DNA of 64,000 nt from assembly GCA_030248135.1 (NCBI GenBank), contig JASANC010003128.1, positions 1-64,000 of the forward strand. Direction: 5' to 3'. This DNA comes from Theristus sp. LFF4_11 (taxonomy: Eukaryota; Nematoda; Chromadorea; Monhysterida; Xyalidae). This document shows positions 48,701 to 60,518 of this stretch, in pieces. Below the pieces are notes generated by a model. The model worked only from the letters and a program-made list of their open reading frames with translations, did no database searches and was not told where the DNA came from. Made by a program: the position numbers and the translations under genes. Every line of letters starts with the position of its first letter. Position 1 is the stretch's first letter.

Positions 48701-51700
48701 AAACTCACGTTGACGTGGGCTGGCCGGCCGGTGGGGGCGTGCACTCACGCAGGCTCACTTCCGGGGGCGTCGCGGACGTCTGCGTCACATCGATAGGACG
48801 CTCGGACGGCTCCTACGGCAATATGTTAAGAGCACGCATTGTAATCTGGTGTTTTGCATCGTATCATATGACGTAGGCTATTACAATCGAACGGTGGTTT
48901 CTTGCGCAGCTCAGTCAGTCAAGTTCTGTCGCACTTGAATGCACGGCTCGGCACTCCCGTAGACAAGCGAACCTAACTGACACCAGAAAATCCTCTCCTC
49001 GGAACTCTACTTCGGAAACAGAGCACTGTTTGCAATCGCGAGAGTCAATCGTTTAGCTCAGCGACACGCTGACAACACCTTCACCACAACGGCGCTGCCA
49101 ACAACGGGCTGTTTTCAAAACGCACCGCAATTACAAGTGCAGCAATTCCTCTCAGCTAAACAATCGAGCCCCACATCCGAAAACCTGTTCAGCATCCGTC
49201 ATCCCATCAAAAAAGCAACCCTGAACAACATAAGCCGTCTGGGCACCTGCGCCGGTATCGAGGCGGCCCGTCTCCAAGAGAACCACGAGCTGTATCCGCC
49301 CCCCGCAGTGGCAGCAGCCGTCGTCACCACGGGCGCCACCGGTTGCTGTTGGCCGAGCTGAGCAGCGGTGCACACCGCCGCCGACTGCGGTTTGTCCGTC
49401 GACAGCGTGGACAGGCTCGTCTGTGTGCAGTGGAGTGAGTTGGATTGGACTGTGAAATGCAGTGGGATGGGAGACACACGTAAATTATAAAACAATACGT
49501 TGAACAGTCAGCGGAAGAAATTTTACTGTGAAACGTCTGATTGATTGAACGCCTCCTCGCACGCTGATTGGCTACTTTCATGCTGCGAACAACGCAACGC
49601 GTGTGGAATGCAATCCGTTGCTGTGAATCCAAAGTCTCGTTGCACAAAAAAAACTGACAAAAGTGTTGATTCTACACCTGCGGCAGTGGACGCTGGAAAA
49701 TCGCACGCGCAAACAAGGCCGCATGCGCCGCCTGGCCTTCGTAGTATCTGACAAAGGAAACCCAGAAAATGTTGGGAATGTATATTCAGAAACAACCAAA
49801 ACAGCAAAACAACCAAGCACCAGCCAACTCACTGGCCGTCCATTCTCAGCACCAGATTTGCGTTGGTCAAATATTGAATCGGATTCTCTTTGAACGCCTC
49901 GAACGTCACGATGGCCTGCTCGAATTCCTCCGCCGTTAAGCCGGGCCGATAGCCGCAAACGCTGATCTCGGGCTGCGCTTGCATGTCGCTGCAAAGCTTA
50001 GCACGTTTATGACATGGAAGCATGAAAACGGTAATACCTGAAGCTTTGATCAATGAAATGAAAAATATTCGTAAAGCAGAGTTCGCAATTTTTGCGGCGA
50101 AACGAAGGGACGCGGAGCATTGGAGCGTTTTCATTTCTTGAAGCAGAGATGGGACAGACCAGCTAAAACGACCTGAGATCTCACCGATCACTGGTAACCC
50201 CAAGACAGATTGAAAAGGGCCACAACACAAGCTGCTTCTCGGTTGGTCCACGAAATGGTGAAAGGTACCTTCTCTAAACCCATCGCCACTACCAGAGTTA
50301 TACGCACCTTCAGGCTTCCCTAAGTGGTGTTTCACCTTAAAAAGCATCTCTCAAATAGGCTCCTCCCCTTTTCAACTCACCCCGTGTCAGACCACGGGCT
50401 CTGTCTCCCATCGGGCACTAAACTTGGCGATTGACTGTTGTAGCCGGCGTCTTCGTGTTGCTGCTGTACGCTTTGATGCTGCGGACTAACGGGGGCACCC
50501 TCTTGCAAAGCGCCTTGCGGTACCCCACTGTCTGAGGTGACATCATGAGCTGAAGTTGAGGCCTGCTCGGCCGCGGGATACGGAATGTTTGCGGGTATCT
50601 GGAAAAGAAATATTTCAGGTAGTCATTTTCAGTGAAGGATGATTTTATGCGACAGAAAACAACCGTGTGCTGGCTTCCATTAAACGCGTAAAGTTTTTAG
50701 CGCCTATTTTTTTTTGTTCAGTTCAGCGCGAAGAACCGACACCGGGCAAAACGGTGTCCAGCACTTCCGGCGACAGTTAGTAGCCAAACATTAAAGAAAC
50801 AGATGTGGAAAAATAAAATAAGTAACGCAAACGAAATCAAAAGCGCACTTTCTAAAAATCTATGTTGATTGATTAGTTTCCGACAAGTCCGCATGAACCA
50901 ATCAATCAGTTCATCCAATTATTGCCACCGTGCTGAGCAACTCAAAAACACTTGCGTCACATAAAAAAGCAAAAAACTCCGGACGAACTCACCATTTCAC
51001 CGGACGTAACCGTAGCAGCGGACGGAAACTGCGCACCATCCATACTGTGGTCGGAAGTGACGTCCAGAACGGGCTCGTTATACGCAGTGTTCGTGTTCGA
51101 GTGTTGAACGGAGCTCTGAAATTGAGTCGGCGCGAACTCGGAGGCGCCCGTCGGTGTCGGTGTCGGCGTCGTGTCGTCTCTCACTGAGCCCTCCACCGGG
51201 CCATCGTTGTACATTGGAATCGCCACTTGGACGTCTCGTCGCAGGTGCTCCTGAATCGTCGGCTCCGACTTGCTCAGCTGGTCACTGTCATCGTCTATCG
51301 TATTATTATTATTGTTGTTGTTGTTGACGGAATCAATTGAGCTGGTGATCGAATGCTCCGAAGAATGAGCGCTCAACTCCGGTGGACTGTTGAACACCGA
51401 CGACGGCGGCGGAGTGTGCGGCGCCGATCCCGCGTCGAACTGCACCGGCATCGGTGGACTGGAAATTGGGGCGAGTACAACTCAGTTCGATCGGGCATGT
51501 TGTTAACCTCACTCAACTCAGTCTTCAGCTGACCAACAAATATATCGGTAAATTGAAAAACGATTTCAAGATTTTCAAACTCAAATCCTCAAAATTTTCT
51601 TGTAAGTCAAATTCCCAAAAAAAATTCAAAATCCAAGAACCAGCCCGAAGAAAGCATAAAAGCCGTTCGAACCGTTTGCGCATGTTCAGATATCGCTCCC

Positions 51701-54700
51701 GCTCATTCGGGTCTTCGCTTTTCTCCAAGTCATCGAGATAGACGCCTTCCTGCGGTGATTTCGGTGGCGCCGACGTTGACGACCACGAGAACAGACGACT
51801 CCAACCGCCCGCTGGCGCCGATTGGTCGGCTGCAGCAGCTGCAACGAGCGGGCGAACGTGGAAGTTTAGGCGATGACTTGCAGCGTCCGGAATGTTCAGC
51901 CGCTCATGCTAACCCCTACCCCACAGGGGAGTATGGCACCTTCCAATCAGCTGGCTGTATACAATTTACAGCCGCACTGTACATCCAATACAGAACTCGA
52001 CTGTCGCACCGTGTTTCGCTTTCTCCGCATCAGCAATCGCCTTCGCGTCGATCGTTTCCTGCGTCGGCGTCGTCGCGGCCGTATCCGGCAGTTCACCCCA
52101 TTTCCAGTCGGTCATTTCGTCCGCCGGCACAGCGCCCATCTCGATACGGGTCTCCTTCGCGACGCTCTGCTTTCGAACGACCGTGTCAACCTCAGAGTCG
52201 GACAGCGGACACGGCGACGAGTCGCGACTGTGTGCGGGGAAAATCAGACGAAAATGGAAAATTCTTGAAACGGTGGAATTACGAATGCGAGATGAAACGA
52301 TTTATAGCTGACACACGCGAAAATCTTCGATCCGAAATGGAAATGCCAAAAAAATGGTGGGTGGTTGGCAAAGCAAACGTCTCGCCCGTCGTGATGCTAC
52401 AAACTGTCAATTATGAATGCAGACAACATCTGACTGATTGATACATAGCAGCACAGTTGATTCCCGATTGGCCAATCCAACCAGATGCAGCCAATCAGCG
52501 CATTCTGCATTCAAACTTTACCTCGAGTCCGGTGATCTCTCATCACCATCGCTCAGGAAGCCCGAGCCTCTGCTCGTGAGCGAGATTTTCGGCTGACTGG
52601 GCCTTCTGACGTGACCCCTGCTGTGACGCGGCGGCGCCCCACACGCGGCGGAGGGTCCCTCCTCGGTGGACTTTTTCGAACTGGAAGGCCTTGATAAGGC
52701 CGGCGAGCCTGGCAGGCTTTTCGAGGGTACTTGTGCAGGGTCGACCGTTGATGTTGTCGAAGGCTTTTTGGTTGATGCCCCGGGGGCTGAAGTTAAGGCG
52801 GAAACACCATTTAGTTTTTCGTCCGTACGCACAAACGTCGTTCTAAATCCCGTGCGCAAACTAATCGTGTCCGTAATGCATTAAGATAGCACACACGACA
52901 CGATTTCTAAATCGAGTGGAGTGGCCATTTTTTACGTGTCGTGTCCGTGCGTACGCACAAAAATCTAATTGCTAAACGCGCCTTTAGACGAATTTGGCTT
53001 TGGTGCATTGATTTATGACCCTAAATCTTGTTTGCTTTTTACGGTAACGTCGAACAACGTTGATTGGTTGCATATTGCTACGATGCAACCAATCAGCGCA
53101 CTTCTGAACCTTAACAGACTTCAAACCAGAAAAGCGAAATGATGAAATTAAAGAGACGTTGATGATTGGCTTAACTGAAATGAAAAAAATGACAAAGCCA
53201 ATCAGAGTTTGAAGAGTTTGAAACTTTCGACCAAAACAATAGAAAAAACGTTCGTCAGCTCAATTAAAACCAGCAAAGTTGCATGAGGAGAGTTTCTAAT
53301 TGCGGCCTGGCCAGCTGAATGCAGAAGACAGGTTACCTCGCCAAACAAAAAAAGCCAAAAAATACAAAACCGAGGTCAACCAACCCTCATCCTCGTCATC
53401 ATCATCCATCGCGAACTGTGCTTGCGCGTTTGCCGCCTGCTCCAATTCAAGTTCGTCACTTTCTTTGACCACCTCGGACTCAAGGCGAGGCATCGATGGA
53501 CTCTGGACCAGGCCTGAAATCGGAACGGAAACGGTTGGTTGTTCAAAAGTAAAGGGCATCGGTGATCCGATGATCGGATGTTTTTAAACTTAGAAACGAT
53601 GCAGGAAACACGGGCAAGTTGAACTGGACTTCACTTAACTTACATTGATTACTTAGCTTTTAGGCACCTGCAAGTTTTTTTTACAACGACACACACGACG
53701 GACGGTACACGACACAGTTGTTTTTACAACAACAAAAACACGAAAACAGGTGATAGACGAACAGAACAGGCAAGAGGAACAATAACACAACAAAAGAATT
53801 TAGGCTGGGTGTAATTAGAAACCCACAATACTAAGCATTCTTTTCAATCCAGAAATTCAAATTTTACACACAAACAAAATCTAAATTGACTGTTCGTCGC
53901 TTTGGCAGCAATTCAAAGTGAGAAAAAAAAACACGAACAGAAGCATCACAACACCACAAGACGGCACCGAGAGTTTCTTTACAAATTTCCGAGTTTTTTT
54001 ACCAGATTTCGATTCCGAAGGTGAGAAAAACACGGCAGTATCATCTTCCAAGTCCAAGTCCAACTCCAAACTAACGGACACCAACACATCGGTCTCTACA
54101 ACGCAACCATCGCTATGCGCTATATACAGAAAAAAATGACCGGATGACGTTCTGGCCTGAAGACCACGCACTTTCTTCTCAATCAAGTTTCGCACACCGC
54201 CACAAACAAACAAACAGGCACACAACACAGCGTTGTTGTTGTTGCCGCAAATCAGTGATCGTTGCGGAAAGGTGGACCCAGCGTAATATTGCAATGCACT
54301 GCGTGTTTGTGTGCAAACAAGCGTGTACTAGAATAGAAAGTGACCGGTCTTCAGGCAAGGACTTCGGAGCAAAAAAAACTAACACAGTTTCAAGAAAATT
54401 TTTCGAGCTCAGACAAGCGCCATTTTTTGTTGTTTATTTAATTTTATTTTTGCACATAAAGTTGCACAAAATCTATCCGATGCGATCTGCAGTATGGTGA
54501 TTCGGTTTAATGCCAATCAGCGGCTTGCAAGGATGGTTGATTGTGTTTTTGTGTACACCCCAGTCAAGGGAGCTGTTTTCCGGTGATTTGTACTGGACTG
54601 GAACTTCAGCACATCCTCTTAAAATTCGGCAACCCTCAGCGTATCCATTCCAAACCACCAGCAAAACTCCGTCTGACAGAACGGGTCTGATAATCCACCC

Positions 54701-55638
54701 ATAAAATCTCAATGTAAACCATCCAATGCAATCGTGTTCGAAACCAACCACAGGCGCCACAAAACTCGACGACAATAAACAACTAAATAAACAGCCTGCG
54801 ACAACAGCAACCGTAACAAGAAGCGGCACCTTTGATCTGGCGCCTGACGGCCGTCGGCAACGCCACGACCGACATCGAGTTCGCGTGCGACTGTCGCAGC
54901 TTCTCGATGCCCTCGCTGATGAGCGCCTCCGTCTCCGAGGAGCTCTGCGGCAGCGGACTGGTCGCCAAATGCACCGGAATCTCGCGGTCCGTGTACGGAC
55001 ACTCGTCGACGAAGAACGCCTCGCCCGTTTCGCCGAGTTTCATTTGCAGCGACGTCGGCTCGCCGTTCACTTTGATGTCGACCTGGTGGCCGAGTTTTTC
55101 GTTTTTTATTTGATTTGAAACACGCCGCCATCCGCCCCATCCCCGTTTCACCCCCATTCGAGATTCTAGTCAACAAAATGTATTCTGGAAAGGAAGCAGG
55201 GCTCTGCTGTCCGAAAACAGGCAAGGCGAAACCCGCAAACTGTGTGTTCGCAATATTACTGACTCTACAATTGAACTCTATATTGTCGGCAACCAGCTGA
55301 TGTGTTGGTGATCACGTGTGTTGCATGCTTTCTGTGCAGCACACCGACTCCGCCTTCACAGCATCGCCTGCACAGAAACCCCAGCATGCGTCACGTGATC
55401 ACCAACCAATCAGCAGATTGTCTACAACTAGAGAGTTCGCCAACCACCAAGAACTCACAATTTTCTCGCGACTATGCAACACGCCATATTTGCCGAAGCG
55501 AACGTGAAACGGACTGCCCATGAGACTGGCGTCCGGCTGCTCGACGACGATGACGTCGATGGCGCCCGTCAGAGTGCTCGGGTTCATCTCGTGGTAGAAG
55601 TTGGAGATGCCCGCCCAGATGCCCCACGCGTACTCCAT
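45721..55638 (-). CDS. LPIN: Lipin, Mg-dependent phosphatidate phosphatase
   Basis: Twenty exons on the - strand agree in phase and give about 1101 residues: 55638-55459, 55082-54830, 53513-53385, 52786-52522, 52227-52010, 51838-51673, 51458-50993, 50598-50381, 49988-49833, 49747-49678, 49420-49247, 48812-48709, 48367-48158, 47793-47674, 47385-47266, 46920-46806, 46556-46453, 46292-46227 and 45892-45721, with UTR to 55654. The N-lip domain opens MEYAWG and contains [20 protein letters not shown] and [16 protein letters not shown]. The linker holds DWKWGELP and EGVYLDDL. The C-lip domain has the catalytic DIDGTITK, the LGHIL (LxxIL) coactivator motif, [24 protein letters not shown] and FYAGFGNR. 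It converts phosphatidate to diacylglycerol at the ER and may act in the nucleus. The linker exon at 51458 encodes an eight-Asn run. A possible extra exon near 54000-54080 would add a basic patch but does not fit the phase. Confidence 0.95.
52484..52500. repeat. CCAAT repeat half next to lipin donor
   Basis: GATGCAGCCAATCAGCG, with CGATTGGCCAATCC 20 nt before it, lies just past the splice donor at 52521. Confidence 0.5.
53059..53099. repeat. Short CCAAT palindrome (lipin intron)
   Basis: CGTTGATTGGTTGCATATTG and GCTACGATGCAACCAATCAG form a nearly perfect 41-bp palindrome. Confidence 0.75.
55304..55424. repeat. Long CCAAT/GTGATCAC palindrome (lipin intron 1)
   Basis: GCTGATGTGTTGGTGATCAC on the left is matched by GTGATCACCAACCAATCAGC on the right, with GCATGC and TGTGCAG words also inverted between them. 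A related half-site is at about 31105-31130. Confidence 0.7.
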
Positions 55639-55654
55639 GCCGCCGACGCCCCAC

Positions 55655-55656
55655 CT
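55655..55656 (-). promoter_or_regulatory. 3' splice acceptor before lipin start
   Basis: AACATTTCAG on the - strand ends 16 nt before the lipin ATG. The 16 nt are one base plus five sense codons in frame, so the acceptor could receive either a spliced leader or the upstream candidate coding exon. Confidence 0.55.
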
Positions 55657-56238
55657 GAAATGTTGAGTCGCTTGAGTTCTGGAAATGGTTTGTTTGTCCT
55701 GATGAAAGTTCCGCTGACGACACAGAGAGGCCGTTGTAGTTTAACATAGAAAGGCAAGTGCAACTCCAGTCCTACTCCTTTTCAATGGCACCATATCCTC
55801 ATTGGATTCATTTAAAATTGATATGATCATCAGCTCTTAGCAGACACTCAGCTTTTTATGGCAAAAAAGCTAATCACGTTGGAAGAGCAGACATTGGTGA
55901 ATCAGTTTACGTGAAAAAAACGGACTTTTGATGTTTCTTGATTTCATTCAGAGGCTTAGTGGCGTAGCACAAATGGACTACTGGCGCTGCAATCTGGCAG
56001 CCTGTGAACAACGAAATAATGAAGATCAGCAGATGGACGGACAAGGATTTCAGAACCTGGGGTCCTCTGACAATTGTTGTTTGCAATCAGAATGAAAACA
56101 ATGAAAACGTCTTTGAGAGTTATACTAGGAACGGTTAAATCCAGATGTTTTTCGTCTGTTTGCCACGACTTATGTTATGCGTTGAAATAAAGAATCAGAA
56201 TCAGAATCAAAATTTGATATACATATTGCAAAAAAAAC

Positions 56239-57340
56239 CTTCTCAATCGACTCGGAGAGTAATCAGCCGGCGACGGCGGCGCTAATTTCAATGTCGATCC
56301 GGCGGCGAGGACTCGCGCTTCGGCTGCTGCTGCGACAGCGACGCTTTCGATCGACTGCGCTGCTGCTGCCGTGAATTTTCGATTGAAAACCCTCGGATTA
56401 GGGTTGTTAAAAAAAACAAAAATCGTCATTTTTGTTTTTTTTTTAAAAAAAAAAATTTTTTTTTTTAAAAAAAAATTTCAAAAATCAAAGTTGTGCTAAA
56501 TCAATCAGGGAGTCCGAAGAACCACATATGATATGCAAGCGCCTCCCGAATGACTCCCATATGACGGAACTTTGCAGATTTTGTTTTGGTGACCTCAATT
56601 ACCCCTTTTCCAAACCGTCACCATGCCTCTTCTTGTGTTTTGACCTCTAAAACGTCACTAATTGTCCCCAGCTAAACTAATGCTAAAGTGAAGACAAACA
56701 TACCGCCTTGAAATTCGATCAATTCTTCTGATGGTGTCGCGACGACACGACACGAAGCAGCAACCAGACAACGTAGCGCTTGCAAACGGAGCAGCGAGCA
56801 CAACCGGACGCTTTGCGAGGCGAATCGTCACCTTATCTGCATCGGAAATGGTAGGCCAAGCTTTGGGACGCTCAAAAACTTCATCGCAGATGTTGTCGAA
56901 GCGTAAAATCAGTCGGTAAAACGGTCCAAAATCGACTGCTAAAGGTTTTACGAGGTATAATCAAAGAAAATTTTTGTTGAACTTTCGAAAAATTGTGCCA
57001 AAATTGAGGTTTTCAGAGCATATTAGAGGAAAATTTTTCGAATTTTTTTTTTAAAAAAAAAAATCGGCATTTTTGTTTTTTTTTTAATCACTTTTTTTTT
57101 TAAAAAAAAAAATTTTCATTTTTGTTTAACAACCCTACCTCGGATCAGAATCGCAAACTTCAGGAACTTGGATTTCGAGCAAGATAAGCGACGATTTGCG
57201 TCGAGTTTTATTGTTGCCGCAGACGTCCGAGAGAACAGCAGTTGTGCTGCTGCTGTGGTTGTTGTTGTTTGCTGCTGGTGTTATTTTCGATCCGAGCTTT
57301 TGTTCGTCTTCGAATGGCCTTGTTGTTGTTGAAGACGGAT
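56239..57340 (-). pseudogene. Candidate lipin N-terminal extension exon, split by hAT insertion
   Basis: On the - strand an acceptor (TTTTTTTTCAG before 57340) opens a frame rich in Asn, Ser, Thr and Ala. It runs to the hAT-like element, resumes on its other side after one copy of the 8-bp duplication is removed, and ends at a donor (AGAAG then GTTTTT at 56239). Without the insert the exon is 355 nt. Its exit phase matches the entry phase of the lipin start exon, whose acceptor is at 55655. The composition (NNNN, SSS, AAAA runs) is low-complexity, and the canonical N-lip domain already begins at the downstream ATG. This is therefore an optional extension or a 5' leader. As it stands, the element would interrupt it. 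Confidence 0.45.
56399..57137. mobile_element. Non-autonomous hAT-like element, copy C
   Basis: Termini TAGGGTTGTT and AACAACCCTA are flanked by the 8-bp duplication CCTCGGAT (56391-56398 and 57138-57145). The interior is collinear with copy A at 9732-10423 and highly similar to it. There is no transposase ORF. The different target sequences of copies A and C show two independent insertions. Confidence 0.92.
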
Positions 57341-58850
57341 CTGAAAAAAAACACTTTTTGGTCCTCTTGAAGTGACTAAAATTTGTCACGCTGTTTCTGT
57401 TTTTCAAACTACGTGCGGAAACGGAAGGAAAATTTTGCTGGTGGACTTGGAGAAACTGGAACGTCGTCAGCTGTCAGAAACAATCAGGAGTTTTCTTACT
57501 TATGCACGCCATTTCCAAAATCATTGCGACTCAAGAACACATTTGCCAAAAAAAAGATAAAGAGCCGCGCAGTGCGTGCGTGGCGCAGGCTTTTTGGTTC
57601 CCTGACACAAATTACTCAGTTTCGGCACTTGCGACGAAGCAGGCAGTGGCACTATTTGGCACAAGTTCTTCTGCCGCTGCAAGCTGCACGCACACGCAAC
57701 AAAAACAGAAGATATTATTAATGTGTTGCTCTTCCTCAAAATTGTTTTTGTTTTTGCTTTTAAAGAAAACAAGTTTGGTGGAATTAAACCGGAGCTGGAG
57801 CCGACGTGCTAGTGATCCCAATGTTTCAACCCTTCAACCAATTCATTCAAAGCCGTAAGAGCTCTTCCTTTCATCCGGCCAGAATGCCGGATGGAAACTC
57901 AGCTGAGTGAATCCTTTCGAGAGAGAAAATCCAGTTTGTAGCTGCTTGACAATAACAATTTTAAAATCAAAAATAACTAAACAGCATAGAAGATGGAAAT
58001 GAGCTGATGAGAAGAACAGTCAGTTATAAAAGATGTCAATAATCGAACCTTTTCTTTTTTCACAGGTCAAACTGAACTATGAACCTTTTCATTGTGTGCA
58101 AATGCAAAAATAAAAACTTATCTCGCCTGAAAGTTGAAAAAAAAATTACGTGAGTGGTGTAAACAAGTTTTTTTTTGTTTTTTGTGCATTACGAATTAAT
58201 CTTGTAATCTTTTTTTACCCGTGTCGTGTGAGACGGAGACGGCAGTTTTCACAGTATGCAAAATTGAAACTGAATTGAAACGTTTGTACCATGTGTCAAA
58301 CCAAACGGCAGAATTTTTTTTTATTTTTTGAAAAAAAGATAATTTTAAACCGCGTGGGTCGTGGGTTTCCGGCGTAGCGCATGTTAAAACTTTTGAAGTG
58401 AAAACGGTGAAGAATGAAAAAAGAATGAAAGTGATTTAAGAAACATTTGAATCTGACGAATCAGCTCGAAATAGCTTAGCATTTATGCAATTAACAAAAT
58501 TAGTTTAGCATTAAAAATAGCTCATTTTGTAAGTCACTGCATTAACTTACCGAACAACCACACTATTAAAAAATCACGAGTCAAAAAAGCAACACAACAA
58601 GAATACTAAATCTGCTTTAGTTGTAAAAGCATGACAGTGGAGCTCAAACAATTTGCGTTGCTAAACTATTTTAAACACAATTACTAAGCTACTTTGTGCT
58701 TAATGGTGCAGAAACTGAATTTAAGAATTCAGAAATCGACAGATTTGAAGTATCCGTTTTCTCTTCTGCATTTTTATTACAAGCTCGAAAGCCCGTTTTT
58801 CACCGATCACGCGTAAGTTCGTGTGCAAGATTTTCTGCGTCTGTTTGAGT
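57341..58850. other. Intergenic, nothing clearly coding
   Basis: Short ORFs near 57370-57860 show no family motifs or consistent splice structure. The rest is AT-rich. Confidence 0.5.
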
Positions 58851-58920
58851 TTGTATAAAAAAGCAGTGTGCAAGACTTTTTGCATCTGCTCGTGTTTGTA
58901 TGAAAAAGGGTAGATACAGA
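58825..58920 (+). promoter_or_regulatory. Tandem duplicated proximal promoter of small peptide gene
   Basis: Two copies of a unit of about 46 nt (GTGCAAGATTTTCTGCGTCTG / GTGCAAGACTTTTTGCATCTG) each end in TTTGTATAAAAA or TTTGTATGAAAA. The first contains a TATAAA box about 85 nt before the start codon. Confidence 0.5.
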
Positions 58921-58936
58921 ATCGTTTTCAGCGATC

Positions 58937-59179
58937 ATGCGTTTCCTGCTGATGGCCGTTCTGTTGGTGGTCGTGCTGGCGTTCATTGCCACGGTTCATG
59001 CAGGTCATCGGGTTTTTATTACCCATTTTGGTAGCCTTTTTGGTTGCAACGGGAAAAGCAGCTGAAAGTGGAAATTCGTCATTCTAGATTCCTGCAACAC
59101 CTGGGACCAGAGTCAGTGCCCGTACTATCCACCATGCGAGTGGGACGAAGAGCAACAGCTCTGCGTGACACCGTCGTGA
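58937..59179 (+). CDS. Small secreted four-cysteine peptide
   Basis: Two exons (58937-59003 and 59088-59179) joined in phase 1 encode 52 residues. Residues 1-22 are a strongly hydrophobic signal peptide (MRFLLMAVLLVVVLAFIA) ending in VHA. The mature part of about 30 residues has four cysteines spaced C-x7-C-x5-C-x8-C and is acidic and aromatic (Trp, Tyr, Asp, Glu). An acceptor-like GTTTTCAG lies 5 nt before the ATG, and an AATAAA follows at 59303. No family is recognised. It could be an antimicrobial, signalling or gland peptide, and nothing in the sequence decides between these. The gene is complete. Confidence 0.7.
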
Positions 59180-59302
59180 ACAGTGTTTCTGTTCTTCTAC
59201 TGTTTTATGCCTTGTTTTATTGTTACACTGTTTGTTGATTTTGCCTGTTTTAGCTTTAAACTTTCTTATTCAAGGTGTTTTGTTCGTTTTTGTTCGAGCG
59301 GC

Positions 59303-59308
59303 AATAAA
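59303..59308 (+). promoter_or_regulatory. Polyadenylation signal AATAAA
   Basis: It is located 124 nt after the stop of the small secreted peptide gene. Confidence 0.6.
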
Positions 59309-59488
59309 AATTAGTGAAAAAAGGTTCGAGGGGAAAACTACGGAAAAAATCTGAGCAACAGTATAAATTGTGAAAAAAAGGTTTGTGAAGGGAAAACTTC
59401 GGAAAAAATATACTTTTAAGATAGCTGCGACTCCATTATTGCACTATTCAATTCTAATGTGGCAATACAAAGTAGTCTATTGCAACTG

Positions 59489-59575
59489 TCGCGTCTGTAG
59501 CGCAGGTGTAGTGCTTTCGTTTACCGTTCTGTAGGTGGAAAGTTTGAACCCCGCTGCGGACAAGACACACAATGG
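59489..59575 (+). repeat. tRNA-like sequence, possible SINE head
   Basis: TGTAGCGCAGGTGTAGTGC resembles a pol III A box, and AGTTTGAACCCCGC about 40 nt later resembles a B box. The acceptor-stem pairing is imperfect, so a functional tRNA is unlikely. A tRNA-derived SINE is a fair guess. Confidence 0.3.
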
Positions 59576-60070
59576 AGTAACTAAAGTGACCAATTGCCTT
59601 ATCGCCGGAGTTTGGTACCTTATCGTTTCCGGACCGCGCGCGACCAAATTAAAAAAAAACTGTCCAGAAAAATGCTGACTCTGAACTATGAAGTTCTCGC
59701 GTGTTCAGAAACGGTACCAGAAACGGTACAAGGACAGCCCAAGTAACTCTAGTTTGAACCAACCTTCCTTCGGTTGTTTAAAAGTAGTTTCTTCAAAATT
59801 GAGCGCGAGTTTTCCATTTTCGTGACGAGACTCAAGCACTTGAACCGCGAATATGCGATCCACCAATGAGTGTATCCATGAGCTCATCTATTTTATAAGT
59901 TTGATTTCGTAAAATTGATGTGATGTAAGTTTGTAAAATTTCGCACACCTGAAAAAAAAGAAACAGCCAATATAACAGCGAATGATTAATTTCATGGCTC
60001 ATATTGCAAAAAACTGGTCTGTTTGCTCATTTAATCATGTTTTGATAAGAATTTCATCAAATTCTATTTA

Positions 60071-60518
60071 CCGTATTACCTCTATTAAACCCCCATGGGG
60101 GTTTATTTCTTCAGCGACTTCTGGGGGTGGGGGTTTATTTTTGGGGGGGGATTATTTTTGGGGGGGGGTTTATTTGGAAACCATTTTTAGGGGTGGGCAA
60201 AATGGCAAAAATACCTTCCATGGCAGGAAGGAAGTCGCAGAAACTTCTACTTTTCACAGAGATTTCCTTTGGTAACAGCCTTTTGTAATGAAATTACCGC
60301 CAACTCATCCCTTTGGGGCCTTTGGTAGCACAATTTCACCAATGTCACTGCATTCAGCCACTGAATTCGCTAGGTATGTGTTTCAAACAGGTTTCTAATA
60401 AACCCCCATGGGGGTTTATTTTTGGGGGGGGGATTATTTGGAAACTTGTCGAGGGGGTGGGAGTTTATTTTTGGGGGGGGTTTAATTTTGGGGGGGGGGT
60501 TTAATAGAGGTAATACGG
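60071..60518. mobile_element. TA-target MITE (CCGTATTACC family), copy 3
   Basis: Termini CCGTATTACCTC and GAGGTAATACGG are flanked by TA. Two G-tract arms enclose an AT-balanced core that includes GGTTTCTAATAAACC. It is the closest match to copies 1 and 2. Confidence 0.92.

Noticed and set aside
51755..52441. 228-codon open frame on the + strand
   Set aside because: It lies antisense to lipin exons (51673-51838 and 52010-52227), whose - strand frames carry lipin motifs such as DWKWGELP. The + frame is a shadow.
53885..54100. Extra lipin exon encoding an acidic stretch and KKTRKFVKK
   Set aside because: Neighbouring exons already join in phase 1, and no acceptor/donor pair around this stretch keeps the frame. 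It could be an alternative exon but is unsupported.
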